Assembly: GCA_000531095.1 (NCBI GenBank)
Contig: HG799464.1
Span: 694,886-740,012, forward strand
Source of the DNA: Gemmata massiliana
GTDB lineage: Bacteria; Planctomycetota; Planctomycetia; Gemmatales; Gemmataceae
DNA: 45,127 nucleotides
Direction: 5' to 3'
Shown here: positions 27,103-35,428 of the stretch, one piece after another
Layout of the letters: each line of letters begins with the position of its first letter
How positions within the stretch are numbered: position 1 is the stretch's first letter
Program-made: the position numbers and the translations under genes
Notes under the pieces: model-generated
The model's input: the letters and a program-made list of their open reading frames with translations, nothing else
Databases searched by the model: none
Told to the model about the DNA's origin: nothing

Positions 27103-28374
27103 TCAGTTAGGTAGCGTAAATGAGGTCTCCTGTTCTTGACTTCCGCGGCCGAGGAGGACGGTCACCTTCGCTCCTTTCATAGCGAGGAGGCTGCGCACGG
27201 CCACGAGTGCCATGTCGCCGGCGCTCACGCCGTTCACCTTCAGGATCACGTCTTGGGGGCGAATGCCGACTTGGGCCGCCGGGGTTGCGTCGTCTACCGC
27301 AACGACGACTGTTCGGCCCCCGACCCGGACGACGCTCAGGCCGCTCAGGTCGTGCGTGTCGGGCTGGTCAAAACGGCCGCTCTTTTTCAGGTAGATGGCC
27401 CCACCGGAAAAGTCGAACGTCGCGACGTACCGCGACCAGTAGGTGACGCCGAGGATGTTCCTCTGCGAGGCGCTGAAGATCAGGTCGGAGTGTCGGTGGC
27501 CGGCCACCTCCACCTCGGCCATGCGCCCCCGCCGCCGCATCGAGGGCCCGGACAGGGACCCGGCCAACACGGTGTCAATGGGCGTGACCCTGCCCTGCCC
27601 GGCGAGGGCGTCGAAGGTGTCGGCCCGCAGCAAGCCCGTTCCCCCGCCCGGCACACAGCCCGTATCGACTAGGAACGGTTGCGGCTCGGGCAGTCCCGCC
27701 AGGCGGATCCGGACGTACGGAATCTTGTTCTCAACAGTCGCGTCCAGGCGCCGCCCGGGGTCGGCCCCCGGCGACTGCAAGAAGACGATCTCTCCGCCGT
27801 CGGGATCGACGCGGAAAACGCGACGTGCCAGGAAGTCCATCCCGATGCAGCCGTAGACCTCCACGCCGAGGCCTTCGCGCATGCGGCGCAGATCCTTCGC
27901 GACCACGGGTGAGCCCGTTTGGAGGCTCAACCCGCCGAGTTTCGCATCCGGCGACGGGAAGACCGGCACGCGCGTAACACCGTCTGTCGTATGGAGGTCT
28001 TGAAACGACAGTGGGTCGCCGAGGAGCGGCGCGAGGGAGGAGTCGAAGACGCCGTTCGAGCACCCCGTGTCGAGGACGAACTGATACGTCTTCCCCTTGA
28101 ACTCGACGGGGACGAGGAGCAGCGGCCCGCCACCCGCGATCTTGATTCGTTCGAGGATCACTTCTGGGGCGGATCCTTCCTGGGGACGTGAGGGTGTACT
28201 CGGGGCGGTGGCGACGGCTTCGGGCATTCGTGTCGGTGCCTCGCCCGGCGGATCCGCGGCCGGAGTGACCTCGGTGACCGCCTCTTGGCGCGCCCGCGCG
28301 AGTGCGACCACGGCGGCGTATACGCCCAGAGCGATCAGAAGGGTTAGGAGGGCGAACTGGGGAAGGAATCGCAT
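27103..28374 (-). CDS. Membrane-anchored retropepsin-like aspartyl protease with PDZ domain
   Basis: 423 residues from ATG 28374; an upstream TTG at 28395 is possible. An N-terminal anchor (FALLTLLIALGVYAAVVALA) is followed by a Pro-rich linker and two aspartyl-protease halves, each with its catalytic motif: QFVLDTGCSNGVF and FLVDTGCVPGGG. A PDZ domain ends the protein (GRTVVVAVDDATPAAQVGIR, PQDVILKVNG). It would act outside the membrane on peptides or damaged proteins. Such proteins are common in planctomycetes. It is intact and flanked by IS5 and IS630, and has no obvious functional link with them. Confidence 0.85.
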   Translation of the reverse strand: MRFLPQFALLTLLIALGVYAAVVALARARQEAVTEVTPAADPPGEAPTRMPEAVATAPSTPSRPQEGSAPEVILERIKIAGGGPLLLVPVEFKGKTYQFVLDTGCSNGVFDSSLAPLLGDPLSFQDLHTTDGVTRVPVFPSPDAKLGGLSLQTGSPVVAKDLRRMREGLGVEVYGCIGMDFLARRVFRVDPDGGEIVFLQSPGADPGRRLDATVENKIPYVRIRLAGLPEPQPFLVDTGCVPGGGTGLLRADTFDALAGQGRVTPIDTVLAGSLSGPSMRRRGRMAEVEVAGHRHSDLIFSASQRNILGVTYWSRYVATFDFSGGAIYLKKSGRFDQPDTHDLSGLSVVRVGGRTVVVAVDDATPAAQVGIRPQDVILKVNGVSAGDMALVAVRSLLAMKGAKVTVLLGRGSQEQETSFTLPN

Positions 28375-28586
28375 GCCCGTGGCTCCCGCGACCAAACTTC
28401 ACGACCGCGGCAGCCGGGGATGTTCCGGCTCGTGAGGCGGTGAGGTACGGATAGTTCAGTCACCCGCTTAGCGACCGTAGCCACCTTTGCCAAGCCCAAA
28501 AGCGGTCGATTTCTCCAGCACTCCCGGAGGAAGTCATACCGAATCTGGCTGAAGGGTAACCCTCTCCAAGGTTGGGAGGATTTACC

Positions 28587-29078
28587 ATGAAGCGATTACC
28601 CGTGGTCGGTCACCTGAGTCACGAGGAGATCGACCGCCGTTATCGGAGTTGTATCGACGCGGCCCAAAAGAGCCGCTGGCACGTGCTGTGGCTGGTCACA
28701 CGGCCCGATCAACCGCTCTCGGCGACCACCGCCGGGAAACTGGTCGGGTTCACCCCCGCGTGGGGGCGGGCCATTCTCAAGCGATACAACGCGCACGGCC
28801 CCGACGCCCTGCTCGACGGCCGGCGCGACAACGGCACCGACCCGTTACTCTCGACCGAGCAACGGTCCCAACTGTTCGCCGCGCTCCAACTCGAACCGCC
28901 CGACGGCGGGTTGTGGAGCGGGCCCAAGGTGGCGGCCTTTGTGAAGGATCGGTTCGGGGTCCAGGTGTGGCCCCAGACCGGGTGGCAGTGGCTCAAGGAC
29001 CTGGGGTTCCGGCTCGTGGTTCCGCGCCCCCGGCACCCCAAGGCGGCCACTCCCGAGAAGCAAAAGGAGTGGCTTTGA
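28587..29078 (+). CDS. IS630 transposase, upstream frame (HTH domain), copy B
   Basis: 163 residues from ATG 28587 with GGGAGGA upstream. MKRLPVVGHLSHEEIDRRYR and the following helix-turn-helix (TPAWGRAILKRYN) recognise the terminal repeats; the winged part is TGWQWLKDLGFRLVVPRPRH. It stops at TGA 29076-29078 right after EKQKEWL, exactly where copy A stops. Both copies differ at many positions, yet keep the same stop and the same sequence around it, which argues against chance mutation. Confidence 0.85.
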   Translation: MKRLPVVGHLSHEEIDRRYRSCIDAAQKSRWHVLWLVTRPDQPLSATTAGKLVGFTPAWGRAILKRYNAHGPDALLDGRRDNGTDPLLSTEQRSQLFAALQLEPPDGGLWSGPKVAAFVKDRFGVQVWPQTGWQWLKDLGFRLVVPRPRHPKAATPEKQKEWL

Positions 29079-29079
29079 C
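29064..29079 (+). promoter_or_regulatory. prfB-like programmed +1 frameshift site in IS630 copy B
   Basis: AAGGAG (29064-29069) TGG (29070-29072) CTT (29073-29075) TGA (29076-29078) C. In prfB the order is AGGGGG UAU CUU UGA C: a Shine-Dalgarno-like hexamer, one codon, the slippery CUU, the UGA stop and a C that weakens it. The spacing is identical. A +1 slip from CTT to TTT gives W-F-D-R-L and enters the catalytic frame. Confidence 0.75.
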
Positions 29080-29649
29080 CGGCTCCACGAGCGGATGACC
29101 GAGTTGCGCCGGCAGCACCCGGATAAAGAAGTCGAGTTGTGGTGCGAGGACGAGGCCCGGCTGGGTTTGAAGCCCGTGGTGCGGCGCGTGTGGGCGCTCA
29201 AGGGGACACGACCGCCCTCGAACGGGCGCCACAAGTTCGAGAGCGTGTTCGTGTACGGGTTCGGGCACCCCAAGAGCGGGCGCAGCCGGTTCCTGATCCT
29301 CCCCAAGGCCAATGCCCAGTGCATGGGCCGGGCGCTCGGGGACTTCGCAGGCTGGGCGGACCCGGACGGGCGCAAGGTGCTGGTGCTGATCGTGGACGGG
29401 TCGGGCGGGCACACGGCCAAAAAGCTCGCGGTACCGCCCAACGTGGTGCTGCACCGGCAGCCCAATTGCACCCCCGAGTTGCAACCGGCCGAGCACCTGT
29501 GGCCCCTGGTGCGCGAGGGGTTGGCGAACCGGGTGTTCGACACGCTCCCGAAGCTGACCGAGGTGCTGACGACCCGATGCCAGTGGCTCACCGACAACCC
29601 AACCGTTGTTGCCGGTGCGGTTGGGTTCCACTGGGCCGTTGCCGCCTGA
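29074..29649 (+). CDS. IS630 transposase, downstream frame (DDE domain), copy B
   Basis: In the +1 frame from the shift site: FDRLHERMTELRRQHPDKEV, ELWCEDEARLGLKPVVRRVW with the first catalytic Asp, KVLVLIVDGSGGHTAKK with the second, and PELQPAEHLWPLVREGL with the Glu. It ends VGFHWAVAA at 29649. An internal ATG at 29095 has no good ribosome-binding site. From ATG 28587 to 29649 is 1063 bases, as in copy A, giving a 353-residue protein only if one +1 shift occurs. Catalytic residues are intact, so a frameshifted product should be competent. Confidence 0.85.
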   Translation, partial: FDRLHERMTELRRQHPDKEVELWCEDEARLGLKPVVRRVWALKGTRPPSNGRHKFESVFVYGFGHPKSGRSRFLILPKANAQCMGRALGDFAGWADPDGRKVLVLIVDGSGGHTAKKLAVPPNVVLHRQPNCTPELQPAEHLWPLVREGLANRVFDTLPKLTEVLTTRCQWLTDNPTVVAGAVGFHWAVAA

Positions 29650-29836
29650 TGGTTACGCATCAGCCAGACTTGGTATCAGTGGGCCGAGACTTGTTCCTGT
29701 CGGGTGGAGGTCTGCCGCCCGCGCCGGGCGCGTTGCGGCGGATGTGGGCAGCCGGTCCGTTGGTTGATCACCGCCGTAAAACGAGGCGGACGCCCAAGCA
29801 GGCGGCCGCACCACGCCCACAATTAATGCAGGACTG

Positions 29837-31171
29837 TTACCAGCGAACGATGCACTCCATCGTGCCCGTCCAGAGGTGGTGGTCCCCCTCGAACGGCCGG
29901 CTGTTCCCGTTGTAGTCGTAACGGACGCTCGGCCGGAGGATGAGTCCCGGGACCGGCTTCCATGCGACCCCGTAGGTCGCCTCGGTGTACACCCCCTTGA
30001 ACCCTGTTCGGAACCCGGTCGAGTCGTTGAACACCTCGGCGCGCACCGTGCTGCTCACCTTGTCCGTGTGGGCGTAGGTGAAGTAGTTCGCGACCCCGTA
30101 CCAGTCCGCGAACCCGGTCCCGCCGGCGGGGATCGGAGCGTTGTAGATGTGCGAGTACGCGGTGTCCAGAACGTAGGTCAGTTTGTCGGTGAACTTGTGG
30201 GTCAGCACCATCCCGTAGTAGTTGTAGAACGGGAACGCCTCCTTCGTGTCGTACTTCGGGTCCGTGACCACGACGTTGAGGTTGATGTTCGTCTTCCCCT
30301 CCGGCGGAGCCCACCGGAGTTGGGCGATGAAGGTCAGCCGGTTGGCCGGGTCAATGAACGTGTCGCTCCCCGTTGCCAGCCCGTAAGAGGCCGTCCAGGT
30401 GTCGTTGAGCGGGGTCGTCGCCCAGACGCCGGTGTGGGTGAACGGGTTGTACTGGAACATGTACGACCGCGACACGAACGGCGAGTCCACGCCCTGGACC
30501 ACCTCGTAGCTACAGTGGGTGGCGAACCGGCCGACCTTGACCGACGTGCCCTCCGGGCCGACGCCCGGCAGGAACGCCTGGGCGTAGAACTGGTAGGGGT
30601 CGATCGGGTAGGCGACCGGGCCGCCGTTGTTCTTCCGCAGTTGGTCGTCCCAGAGCCCGCGGACCACCGTGTACCGGGCGTCGGATCCGGGCAGGATCCA
30701 GTTCATCGCCCAGCCGAGCTGGAACTCCTTCTTCGTCGTGTCGATGCCCTTCTCGGCGATGAGGTAGTTCTGGTTCAGCAGGAACTCGTTGGCCCGGTCG
30801 TCCAGCGTGCGCGGCAAGTTCGTCCGACTCGCCGAACTCGCGTTGTACGACATCTGCGTCCACCCGTAGACCTTGATGCCTCGGGTGTCGAAGAGCTGCC
30901 CCAACCGGGTTTCGGCGAGCGACCGTTCGAGCAGGTACTTGGTCGGCGCCGGGGGCTCCTCTTTCTCGGTCTTGATGTTCTCGGCCGCGGCCGGGTCGCC
31001 GGGCGGGGCTTCTGCGCCGTTGCCTTTGATGCCGCCCGGAACGGGCGCCGTGGGGGCGGGCTGGGCGACCCGGCGAACGTCCGAGGGGTCGGGGACACCG
31101 GGCAGGTAGTATGGGGGCGCTGGCGGCTGGCCGGCAGTCATGGCGGAAACGAGTAGCAGCGACGGAAACAC
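29837..31171 (-). CDS. Outer-membrane beta-barrel protein (BBP2/OmpL-like)
   Basis: 444 residues from GTG 31171. A signal peptide (FPSLLLVSAMTAG) leads to a Pro/Ala linker and then a beta-barrel with alternating aromatic strands: TRGIKVYGWTQMSYNASSAS, EFLLNQNYLIAEKGIDTTKK, FQLGWAMNWILPGSDARYTV, QFYAQAFLPG, DKLTYVLDTAYSHIYNAPIP, and a typical ending, RPSVRYDYNGNSRPFEGDHH followed by MECIVRW with a terminal aromatic residue. This matches planctomycete putative beta-barrel porin 2 proteins. It presumably forms an outer-membrane pore; substrate unknown. It lies downstream of merR on the same strand, 296 bases away. The 160-base gap to the IS630 copy B holds no gene. Confidence 0.85.
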   Translation of the reverse strand: MFPSLLLVSAMTAGQPPAPPYYLPGVPDPSDVRRVAQPAPTAPVPGGIKGNGAEAPPGDPAAAENIKTEKEEPPAPTKYLLERSLAETRLGQLFDTRGIKVYGWTQMSYNASSASRTNLPRTLDDRANEFLLNQNYLIAEKGIDTTKKEFQLGWAMNWILPGSDARYTVVRGLWDDQLRKNNGGPVAYPIDPYQFYAQAFLPGVGPEGTSVKVGRFATHCSYEVVQGVDSPFVSRSYMFQYNPFTHTGVWATTPLNDTWTASYGLATGSDTFIDPANRLTFIAQLRWAPPEGKTNINLNVVVTDPKYDTKEAFPFYNYYGMVLTHKFTDKLTYVLDTAYSHIYNAPIPAGGTGFADWYGVANYFTYAHTDKVSSTVRAEVFNDSTGFRTGFKGVYTEATYGVAWKPVPGLILRPSVRYDYNGNSRPFEGDHHLWTGTMECIVRW

Positions 31172-31467
31172 GATATTCCATCCTTGTCATTTGCATGCGT
31201 GCGGCGGAGCGGGATTCTCGGGGAGAAGCCGCCGGTCGGGACGTCCTGCCACCGACACACAATACTTCGGACGGTTTGGGTGGAATGAGTTATATCGGAG
31301 AGGAAAAAGTCGCAGAGAGAATCCCGCCAGAAGCCGCACAGTTGGTACAGCTTCACGGCAAAAATGGATTGAATGCCCGGTGCCTACTTCAGTCGCGGCA
31401 ACTGCCGCCGGGTTGTGCGCAAGCGTGTCGGATTTGAGGGTAAGTAGTCCGCACTTGTCGAAAGATA

Positions 31468-31842
31468 TTAAAGTATCTCGCCGGTCAGGACGTTATCACT
31501 TTGGCGACAGGCGGTCAGAACCCATGCGAGTTCCGCCCGCATCACCTGGAGGTCCGCGATTCGGACGTCGATGTCGGCCAGTTTGTCTGCCGCCTTCTCG
31601 CGGACGCTGGCGCGGTCGGCGTCGGGGTCATCCCGCAGCGCGAGCAACTCCTGCGCGTCCCGGAGCGTGAAGCCGAGCCATTGGGCGCGGCGGAGGAAGC
31701 GAACCCGTCCCGCCGCGTCGGGCGGGTACTGCCGATTACCAGGCGATCGGCGCGGCTCGGCGAGCAACCCTTCCCGCTCGTAGAACCGGATCGTCTCGAC
31801 CCCGACGCCCGCCTCTTTGGCGAGTTGACCGATCGTCAACAT
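31468..31842 (-). CDS. MerR-family transcriptional regulator
   Basis: 124 residues from ATG 31842. A MerR helix-turn-helix (MLTIGQLAKEAGVGVETIRF) and wing (YEREGLLAEPRRSPGNRQYP) are followed by LRRAQWLGFTLRDAQELLAL and the dimer helix (DKLADIDVRIADLQVMRAEL). It activates transcription by untwisting promoters with a 19-20 base spacer. Metal-sensing relatives have a Cys at the start of the dimer helix and two near the C-terminus. Here only one Cys is visible (TACRQSDNVLTGEIL), so the metal site is atypical. Its own promoter at 31861-31891 carries a mer-type operator; copA at 21 kb has a similar one. Confidence 0.88.
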   Translation of the reverse strand: MLTIGQLAKEAGVGVETIRFYEREGLLAEPRRSPGNRQYPPDAAGRVRFLRRAQWLGFTLRDAQELLALRDDPDADRASVREKAADKLADIDVRIADLQVMRAELAWVLTACRQSDNVLTGEIL

Positions 31843-31860
31843 GGTTTGCCTCGGGGGGAA

Positions 31861-31891
31861 GTATAAACGCCGTACCGTAGTCCGGAGTCAA
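31861..31891 (-). promoter_or_regulatory. mer-type promoter/operator of the MerR gene
   Basis: On the minus strand: -35 TTGACT, spacer CCGGACTACGGTACGGCGT (19 bases), -10 TTATAC. The spacing and the sequence, TTGACTCCG...GTACGG, closely resemble the mercury-operon promoter of Tn501 (from established knowledge). The ATG is 19 bases beyond the -10 box, so the message would be nearly leaderless, which is typical of autoregulated MerR genes. Confidence 0.75.
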
Positions 31892-31998
31892 GGGGCGGGG
31901 CCGAGATTCGGGCGGAAAGCGGCGGAGACTACCCGCGGCTGTCGGTCGCGGGTAGCATCCCCTCTACACTCCACGCCGCACGACAGCACGGTGTCACG

Positions 31999-33267
31999 AT
32001 GGCCGAGCCTGCCCCAGACCTCCGCGAACTCGTCGCCCGCTACCGGGGTGACCCGGAGTCCGTTTACAACACCTGGTTCCTCCAGGACGCGGCCCGGCTG
32101 AAGGCGTTCCGGTCGATCCGCCGCGGCGTGCAGGAGGTGGTACGGACGGTCCGCGCCGGGACGTTCGGCAGCGACTACAAGGGGTCGCCGCTCGAAACGG
32201 TGATGGAGTGCGTGACCGAGCAGAAGCAGGTGTTCCAGGGGGCGGCGCACGCCTTCTACTGGAAGCCCAAGCTCCGCATCCCCGACATCTACGAGAGCGA
32301 GGACAACAAGCGGGCCTTTGCCGACTTCCTCGACCGTGTCCTCGCCACGGCCGACGAGGACCGCCTGGACCGGGCGGTGGCCGATCTGGAAGCCCGGCAG
32401 ATCAAGGGCCTCGGTCCGGCGGTCGCGAACATCCTCTACTTCCTCCACCCGACGCTGTTCCCGCCGTTCAACACCGCCATCGTCAAGGGCTTCAACGCCG
32501 TGTTCGGCGACAAGAAGCCGCTCGGGTCGTGGCCGGCGTACCGCGAGATGCGGGCCGCGATCCGCCGGACCAACGCCGCCCTCGACCTCCCGCTCTCGAC
32601 CGACCTCGGCGCGTTCGCCGGACTGCTGTTCGAGGTCGGCACCGGGCGTCAGGTCGTGTCCGCGTCCGCGGCCGAGGTGCTGGCGAAGGAGCGGGAGGCG
32701 GCGGAGAAGGCGGCCCGCAAGCGGCACCAAGAGGTCGAGGCCGATCGGGCAGAGGAGAACCAACACCTCCAGATGCAGTTCCTCCTGGCGAAGGCGGGCC
32801 GCGCCCTCGGCTACCTCGTCCACGTCGCGGCCAACGACCGGACGAGGGTGTGGGAGGGCGTGCCCCTTTCTTCGCTGGCGGTCGAGTCGCTGCCGCCGCT
32901 CGGGCTGCCGGGCGACGTCGAGCAGACGGTCGGCCTGATCGACGTGCTGTGGCTCGACCCGGCCGGCGGGCGAGTGGTGTGCGCGTTCGAGGTGGAGAAG
33001 AGCACGTCCATCTACTCCGGCATCCTCCGGTTGCTCGACCTCGAACGCTCGGCCGCGGTCCGTCCGGACCAACTTTACCTCGTTGCTCCGGACGCGCGGG
33101 AGAAGGAGATCCAGGCGCAGCTCTGCCGCCCGTCGTTCGCGGGTGCAGGGGTGCCGGAGATCCACTACATTCTGTTCTCGGACCTGTGCGCCCACTGCGA
33201 CGGCATGTGCAAGTTCGGGACGGACCACACCGCACTCCTCAAGATCGCCCGGAAGAAGCCCCGGTGA
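31999..33267 (+). CDS. PD-(D/E)XK nuclease-like protein of unknown role
   Basis: 422 residues from ATG 31999. The N-terminal half ([40 protein letters not shown] with a helix-hairpin-helix-like KGLGPAVAN) looks like a DNA-binding or glycosylase-like helical domain. A coiled coil ([20 protein letters not shown]) leads to a C-terminal domain with LIDVLWLD and [20 protein letters not shown]. That is the spacing of acidic residues expected for a PD-(D/E)XK nuclease (D...ExE, then K). Near the end [11 protein letters not shown] has four Cys/His that could bind zinc. It stands alone, divergent from merR. A restriction or repair role is possible. Family identity is moderate. Confidence 0.65.
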   Translation: MAEPAPDLRELVARYRGDPESVYNTWFLQDAARLKAFRSIRRGVQEVVRTVRAGTFGSDYKGSPLETVMECVTEQKQVFQGAAHAFYWKPKLRIPDIYESEDNKRAFADFLDRVLATADEDRLDRAVADLEARQIKGLGPAVANILYFLHPTLFPPFNTAIVKGFNAVFGDKKPLGSWPAYREMRAAIRRTNAALDLPLSTDLGAFAGLLFEVGTGRQVVSASAAEVLAKEREAAEKAARKRHQEVEADRAEENQHLQMQFLLAKAGRALGYLVHVAANDRTRVWEGVPLSSLAVESLPPLGLPGDVEQTVGLIDVLWLDPAGGRVVCAFEVEKSTSIYSGILRLLDLERSAAVRPDQLYLVAPDAREKEIQAQLCRPSFAGAGVPEIHYILFSDLCAHCDGMCKFGTDHTALLKIARKKPR

Positions 33268-33418
33268 TCGGTCGTGTCGGTGACGACGGACGCGGGCGTC
33301 CGTGCCGGGCAAGGACGGAGGGAGGGCGCGGTCCGCGGGCTTCGGGCGTCTTCCACCGACGGAATCAGACCCGCCGCGTCCGCAGACGCTCGCGGCTCGC
33401 CTCACCCCAGACTCGCCG

Positions 33419-34882
33419 TCACCCGAACCGCACCGCGACCAGAGTGTAGTCGTCGGCCGGCGGGCGGCCGGCCAGGTGGCCCCGCACGGCCGCGTCCGCC
33501 GCGGCGACCAGTCGCTCCGGGTCTCCCCCGCCGACGGTTGTGACGACCTCGCTCAAACGGGGCCGACCGAACTGGGCGCCGGCCGCGTCCATCGCCTCCG
33601 TCACCCCGTCGGTCAGGAGCAAAAGGGTGGCCCCCGGGTCGGCCGGCACGGCAACGCTCTCCCACTCCCCCTCCTCCGACACGCCGAGGAGTGTCCCGGT
33701 GGCTTCGAGGGCGACCGGCACGTCCGACCCGGCCGCCAGAAACCCCGGCTCGTGGCCGGCGCTGGCGTACCACAGGGTCTGCCGACCCGGGCACCAGCGG
33801 GCGACCAGGAGCGACGCGAACCCGTCCGGGATGCCGAGGGCGGCGAACCGGGCGTTCACCCGCCGCACCACCCGCCCGGGGTCGGGGTCGGCCTCGGCCG
33901 CGTCCAGCACCAGCACCTTGAGGATCGCCGCCACCATCGCCGCCGGGACGCCGTGCCCGACGACGTCGGCCACGCACACCAGCACCGACCCGTCCGCCAG
34001 CGGGAGGGCGTCGTAGAAGTCCCCGGCCACGCCGTCGGCCGGGTGGTGGACGGCGGCGATCGTGACCCCGGGGACGGCCCGCCCGGGCCTCGGTAGCAGG
34101 TTCTCCTGCACCCGCCGGGCGTGGGCGATGGCCGCCCGGCGGCGGGCCTCGTCCGCGGCCAGCGCCCGGCTCATGTCGTTCACGGCGGCGGCCAGGACGG
34201 CGAGCTCCCGGCTCCGGTACGCGCCCGCCCGCGCGCCCAGTTCCCCGGCCCGGATCGCCCCGAGCGTCCGCGCCAGCCGCCGCAGCGGGCGGGTCACCAG
34301 CCGGTGGACGGTGAGGTTGACGGCCGCCGCCAGCACCAGCCCGAACGCCAGCACCCCGGCGGCGCGGAGGGCGACCTGGGTGCGGACCTCGCGGCGGAGG
34401 GTGTCCAGCCGCTCGGCCACGAAAACTCGCACGCCGCCCTCGTCGTGCGTCCCGACGACGACGACTTCCCCCTGGAGTGCGCACCGGCGGTCGGGGACCT
34501 GAGCGGCCGCGCGGACCGCGCGGGCGGTGTCGTCCGAGTCCCGCCCGTGGGCGCGGGCCTGGTACACCCGGCCGCCCGCCTCGGCCACGATGTGGTGGCC
34601 GGGCGAGGCTGCGTCGGTCATCCGCGCGCAGACCCCGTCCACGAACGCCTGGACCTCGTCCGGGGAGTGGTGGGCGAGGTGGGCGACGGCCTGGTGGAGC
34701 GTCATCGCTTCCTCGTCGAGCGCGGCGACCTTCTCCCGCTCCCGCTGACGGGTCTCCCGGGCGGCGTCGAACGCCAGGAACCCGGCGACGCCGACGAAGA
34801 GCACGACGTTCACCGCCACCGCGGCGTGGAACCCGATGCCGTGGCGGGGGATGGCCGGTGGGGCCGGAGGGTCGTCGCTCAT
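33419..34882 (-). CDS. Membrane HAMP-domain SpoIIE/PP2C-type phosphatase
   Basis: 487 residues from ATG 34882. An N-terminal helix (HAAVAVNVVLFVGVAGFLAF), a periplasmic sensor region (about 40-150), a second helix (LRAAGVLAFGLVLAAAVNLT) and a HAMP domain (RPLRRLARTLGAIRAGELGA) transmit a signal to a RsbU/SpoIIE phosphatase domain (about 270-487). Metal-binding Asp residues lie in GDFYDALPLADGSVLVCVAD and LLLLTDGVTEAMDAAG; DDYTLVAVRFG is the ending. It probably dephosphorylates an anti-sigma-factor antagonist or similar protein, but no partner gene is nearby. It is the intact paralogue of the broken copy at 9628-10900. Confidence 0.85.
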   Translation of the reverse strand: MSDDPPAPPAIPRHGIGFHAAVAVNVVLFVGVAGFLAFDAARETRQREREKVAALDEEAMTLHQAVAHLAHHSPDEVQAFVDGVCARMTDAASPGHHIVAEAGGRVYQARAHGRDSDDTARAVRAAAQVPDRRCALQGEVVVVGTHDEGGVRVFVAERLDTLRREVRTQVALRAAGVLAFGLVLAAAVNLTVHRLVTRPLRRLARTLGAIRAGELGARAGAYRSRELAVLAAAVNDMSRALAADEARRRAAIAHARRVQENLLPRPGRAVPGVTIAAVHHPADGVAGDFYDALPLADGSVLVCVADVVGHGVPAAMVAAILKVLVLDAAEADPDPGRVVRRVNARFAALGIPDGFASLLVARWCPGRQTLWYASAGHEPGFLAAGSDVPVALEATGTLLGVSEEGEWESVAVPADPGATLLLLTDGVTEAMDAAGAQFGRPRLSEVVTTVGGGDPERLVAAADAAVRGHLAGRPPADDYTLVAVRFG

Positions 34883-34983
34883 CGTCCGTCGGTCTCCAGA
34901 AGGGCGCGTCCGTCGAGCGGCCCGGCGGGGCGGAACCCGTCGGTCCAGACCCGCCTTCTCGGCCGCGCGATCCCGAATTGGGA

Positions 34984-35325
34984 TCAGTGGTGGAACAGGT
35001 GATGCGGCCGGTGGTGGCCGTAGCCGGGGCCGGAGCCGTATCCCGGGTAGTACGGGGCGGGAACTACCGCCGGGCCGGAGTAGACGCCGACCGGCGGCCC
35101 GTAGGTCGGTCCCGCGTAGACCCCGACGCCGAACCCGCCGGACGGGACGGCGTACCCGCCGTGCGGGTAATGAGTCGGCGGGTAGTGGACCGGGGCGTGA
35201 CCCCCGCCGTGCCCCGAAACGACGATGTGGCCGCCGCCGTGACCCCCGCCGTACTGGGCCGACGCGATGCCGGCGGAGAAGGCGACGGCCAAGGCGGCCA
35301 GGAACCCGGTAACGAACGCACGCAT
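34984..35325 (-). CDS. Small secreted Gly/His/Tyr-rich protein
   Basis: 113 residues from ATG 35325. A signal peptide (MRAFVTGFLAALAVAFSAGI ASA) is followed by QYGGGHGGGHIVVSGHGGGH, HYPPTHYPHGG and a Gly/Pro/Tyr-rich stretch ending GYGHHRPHHLFHH. It has many His residues in HGGGH patterns, a composition that can bind Cu, Ni or Zn, and no fold is apparent. Position among metal-efflux genes supports a periplasmic metal-buffering role, which is inference. Confidence 0.65.
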   Translation of the reverse strand: MRAFVTGFLAALAVAFSAGIASAQYGGGHGGGHIVVSGHGGGHAPVHYPPTHYPHGGYAVPSGGFGVGVYAGPTYGPPVGVYSGPAVVPAPYYPGYGSGPGYGHHRPHHLFHH

Positions 35326-35428
35326 GGCTGAACTCCTCGTGGTGAGCGGAGGGCGGCGGAGTCGAACGACCCGCCACCCGCACCGCCCGGTAGTGGAACG
35401 ACCTCGCGCCCGCAATTTGCGCGGCGGG

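Larger units (their letters stand above)
28539..29673 (+). mobile_element. IS630-family element, copy B
   Basis: Terminal repeats start CCGAATCTGGCTGAAGGGTA (28539) and end in the related complement at 29673. TA dinucleotides at 28537-28538 and 29674-29675 flank the element, the expected target duplication for this family. It has the same structure as copy A, is uninterrupted, and both transposase frames are open. Confidence 0.88.

Noticed and set aside
29677..29836. Short plus-strand frame between IS630 copy B and the porin
   Set aside because: About 50 codons without start signal or recognisable motif; probably the porin's 3' untranslated region.
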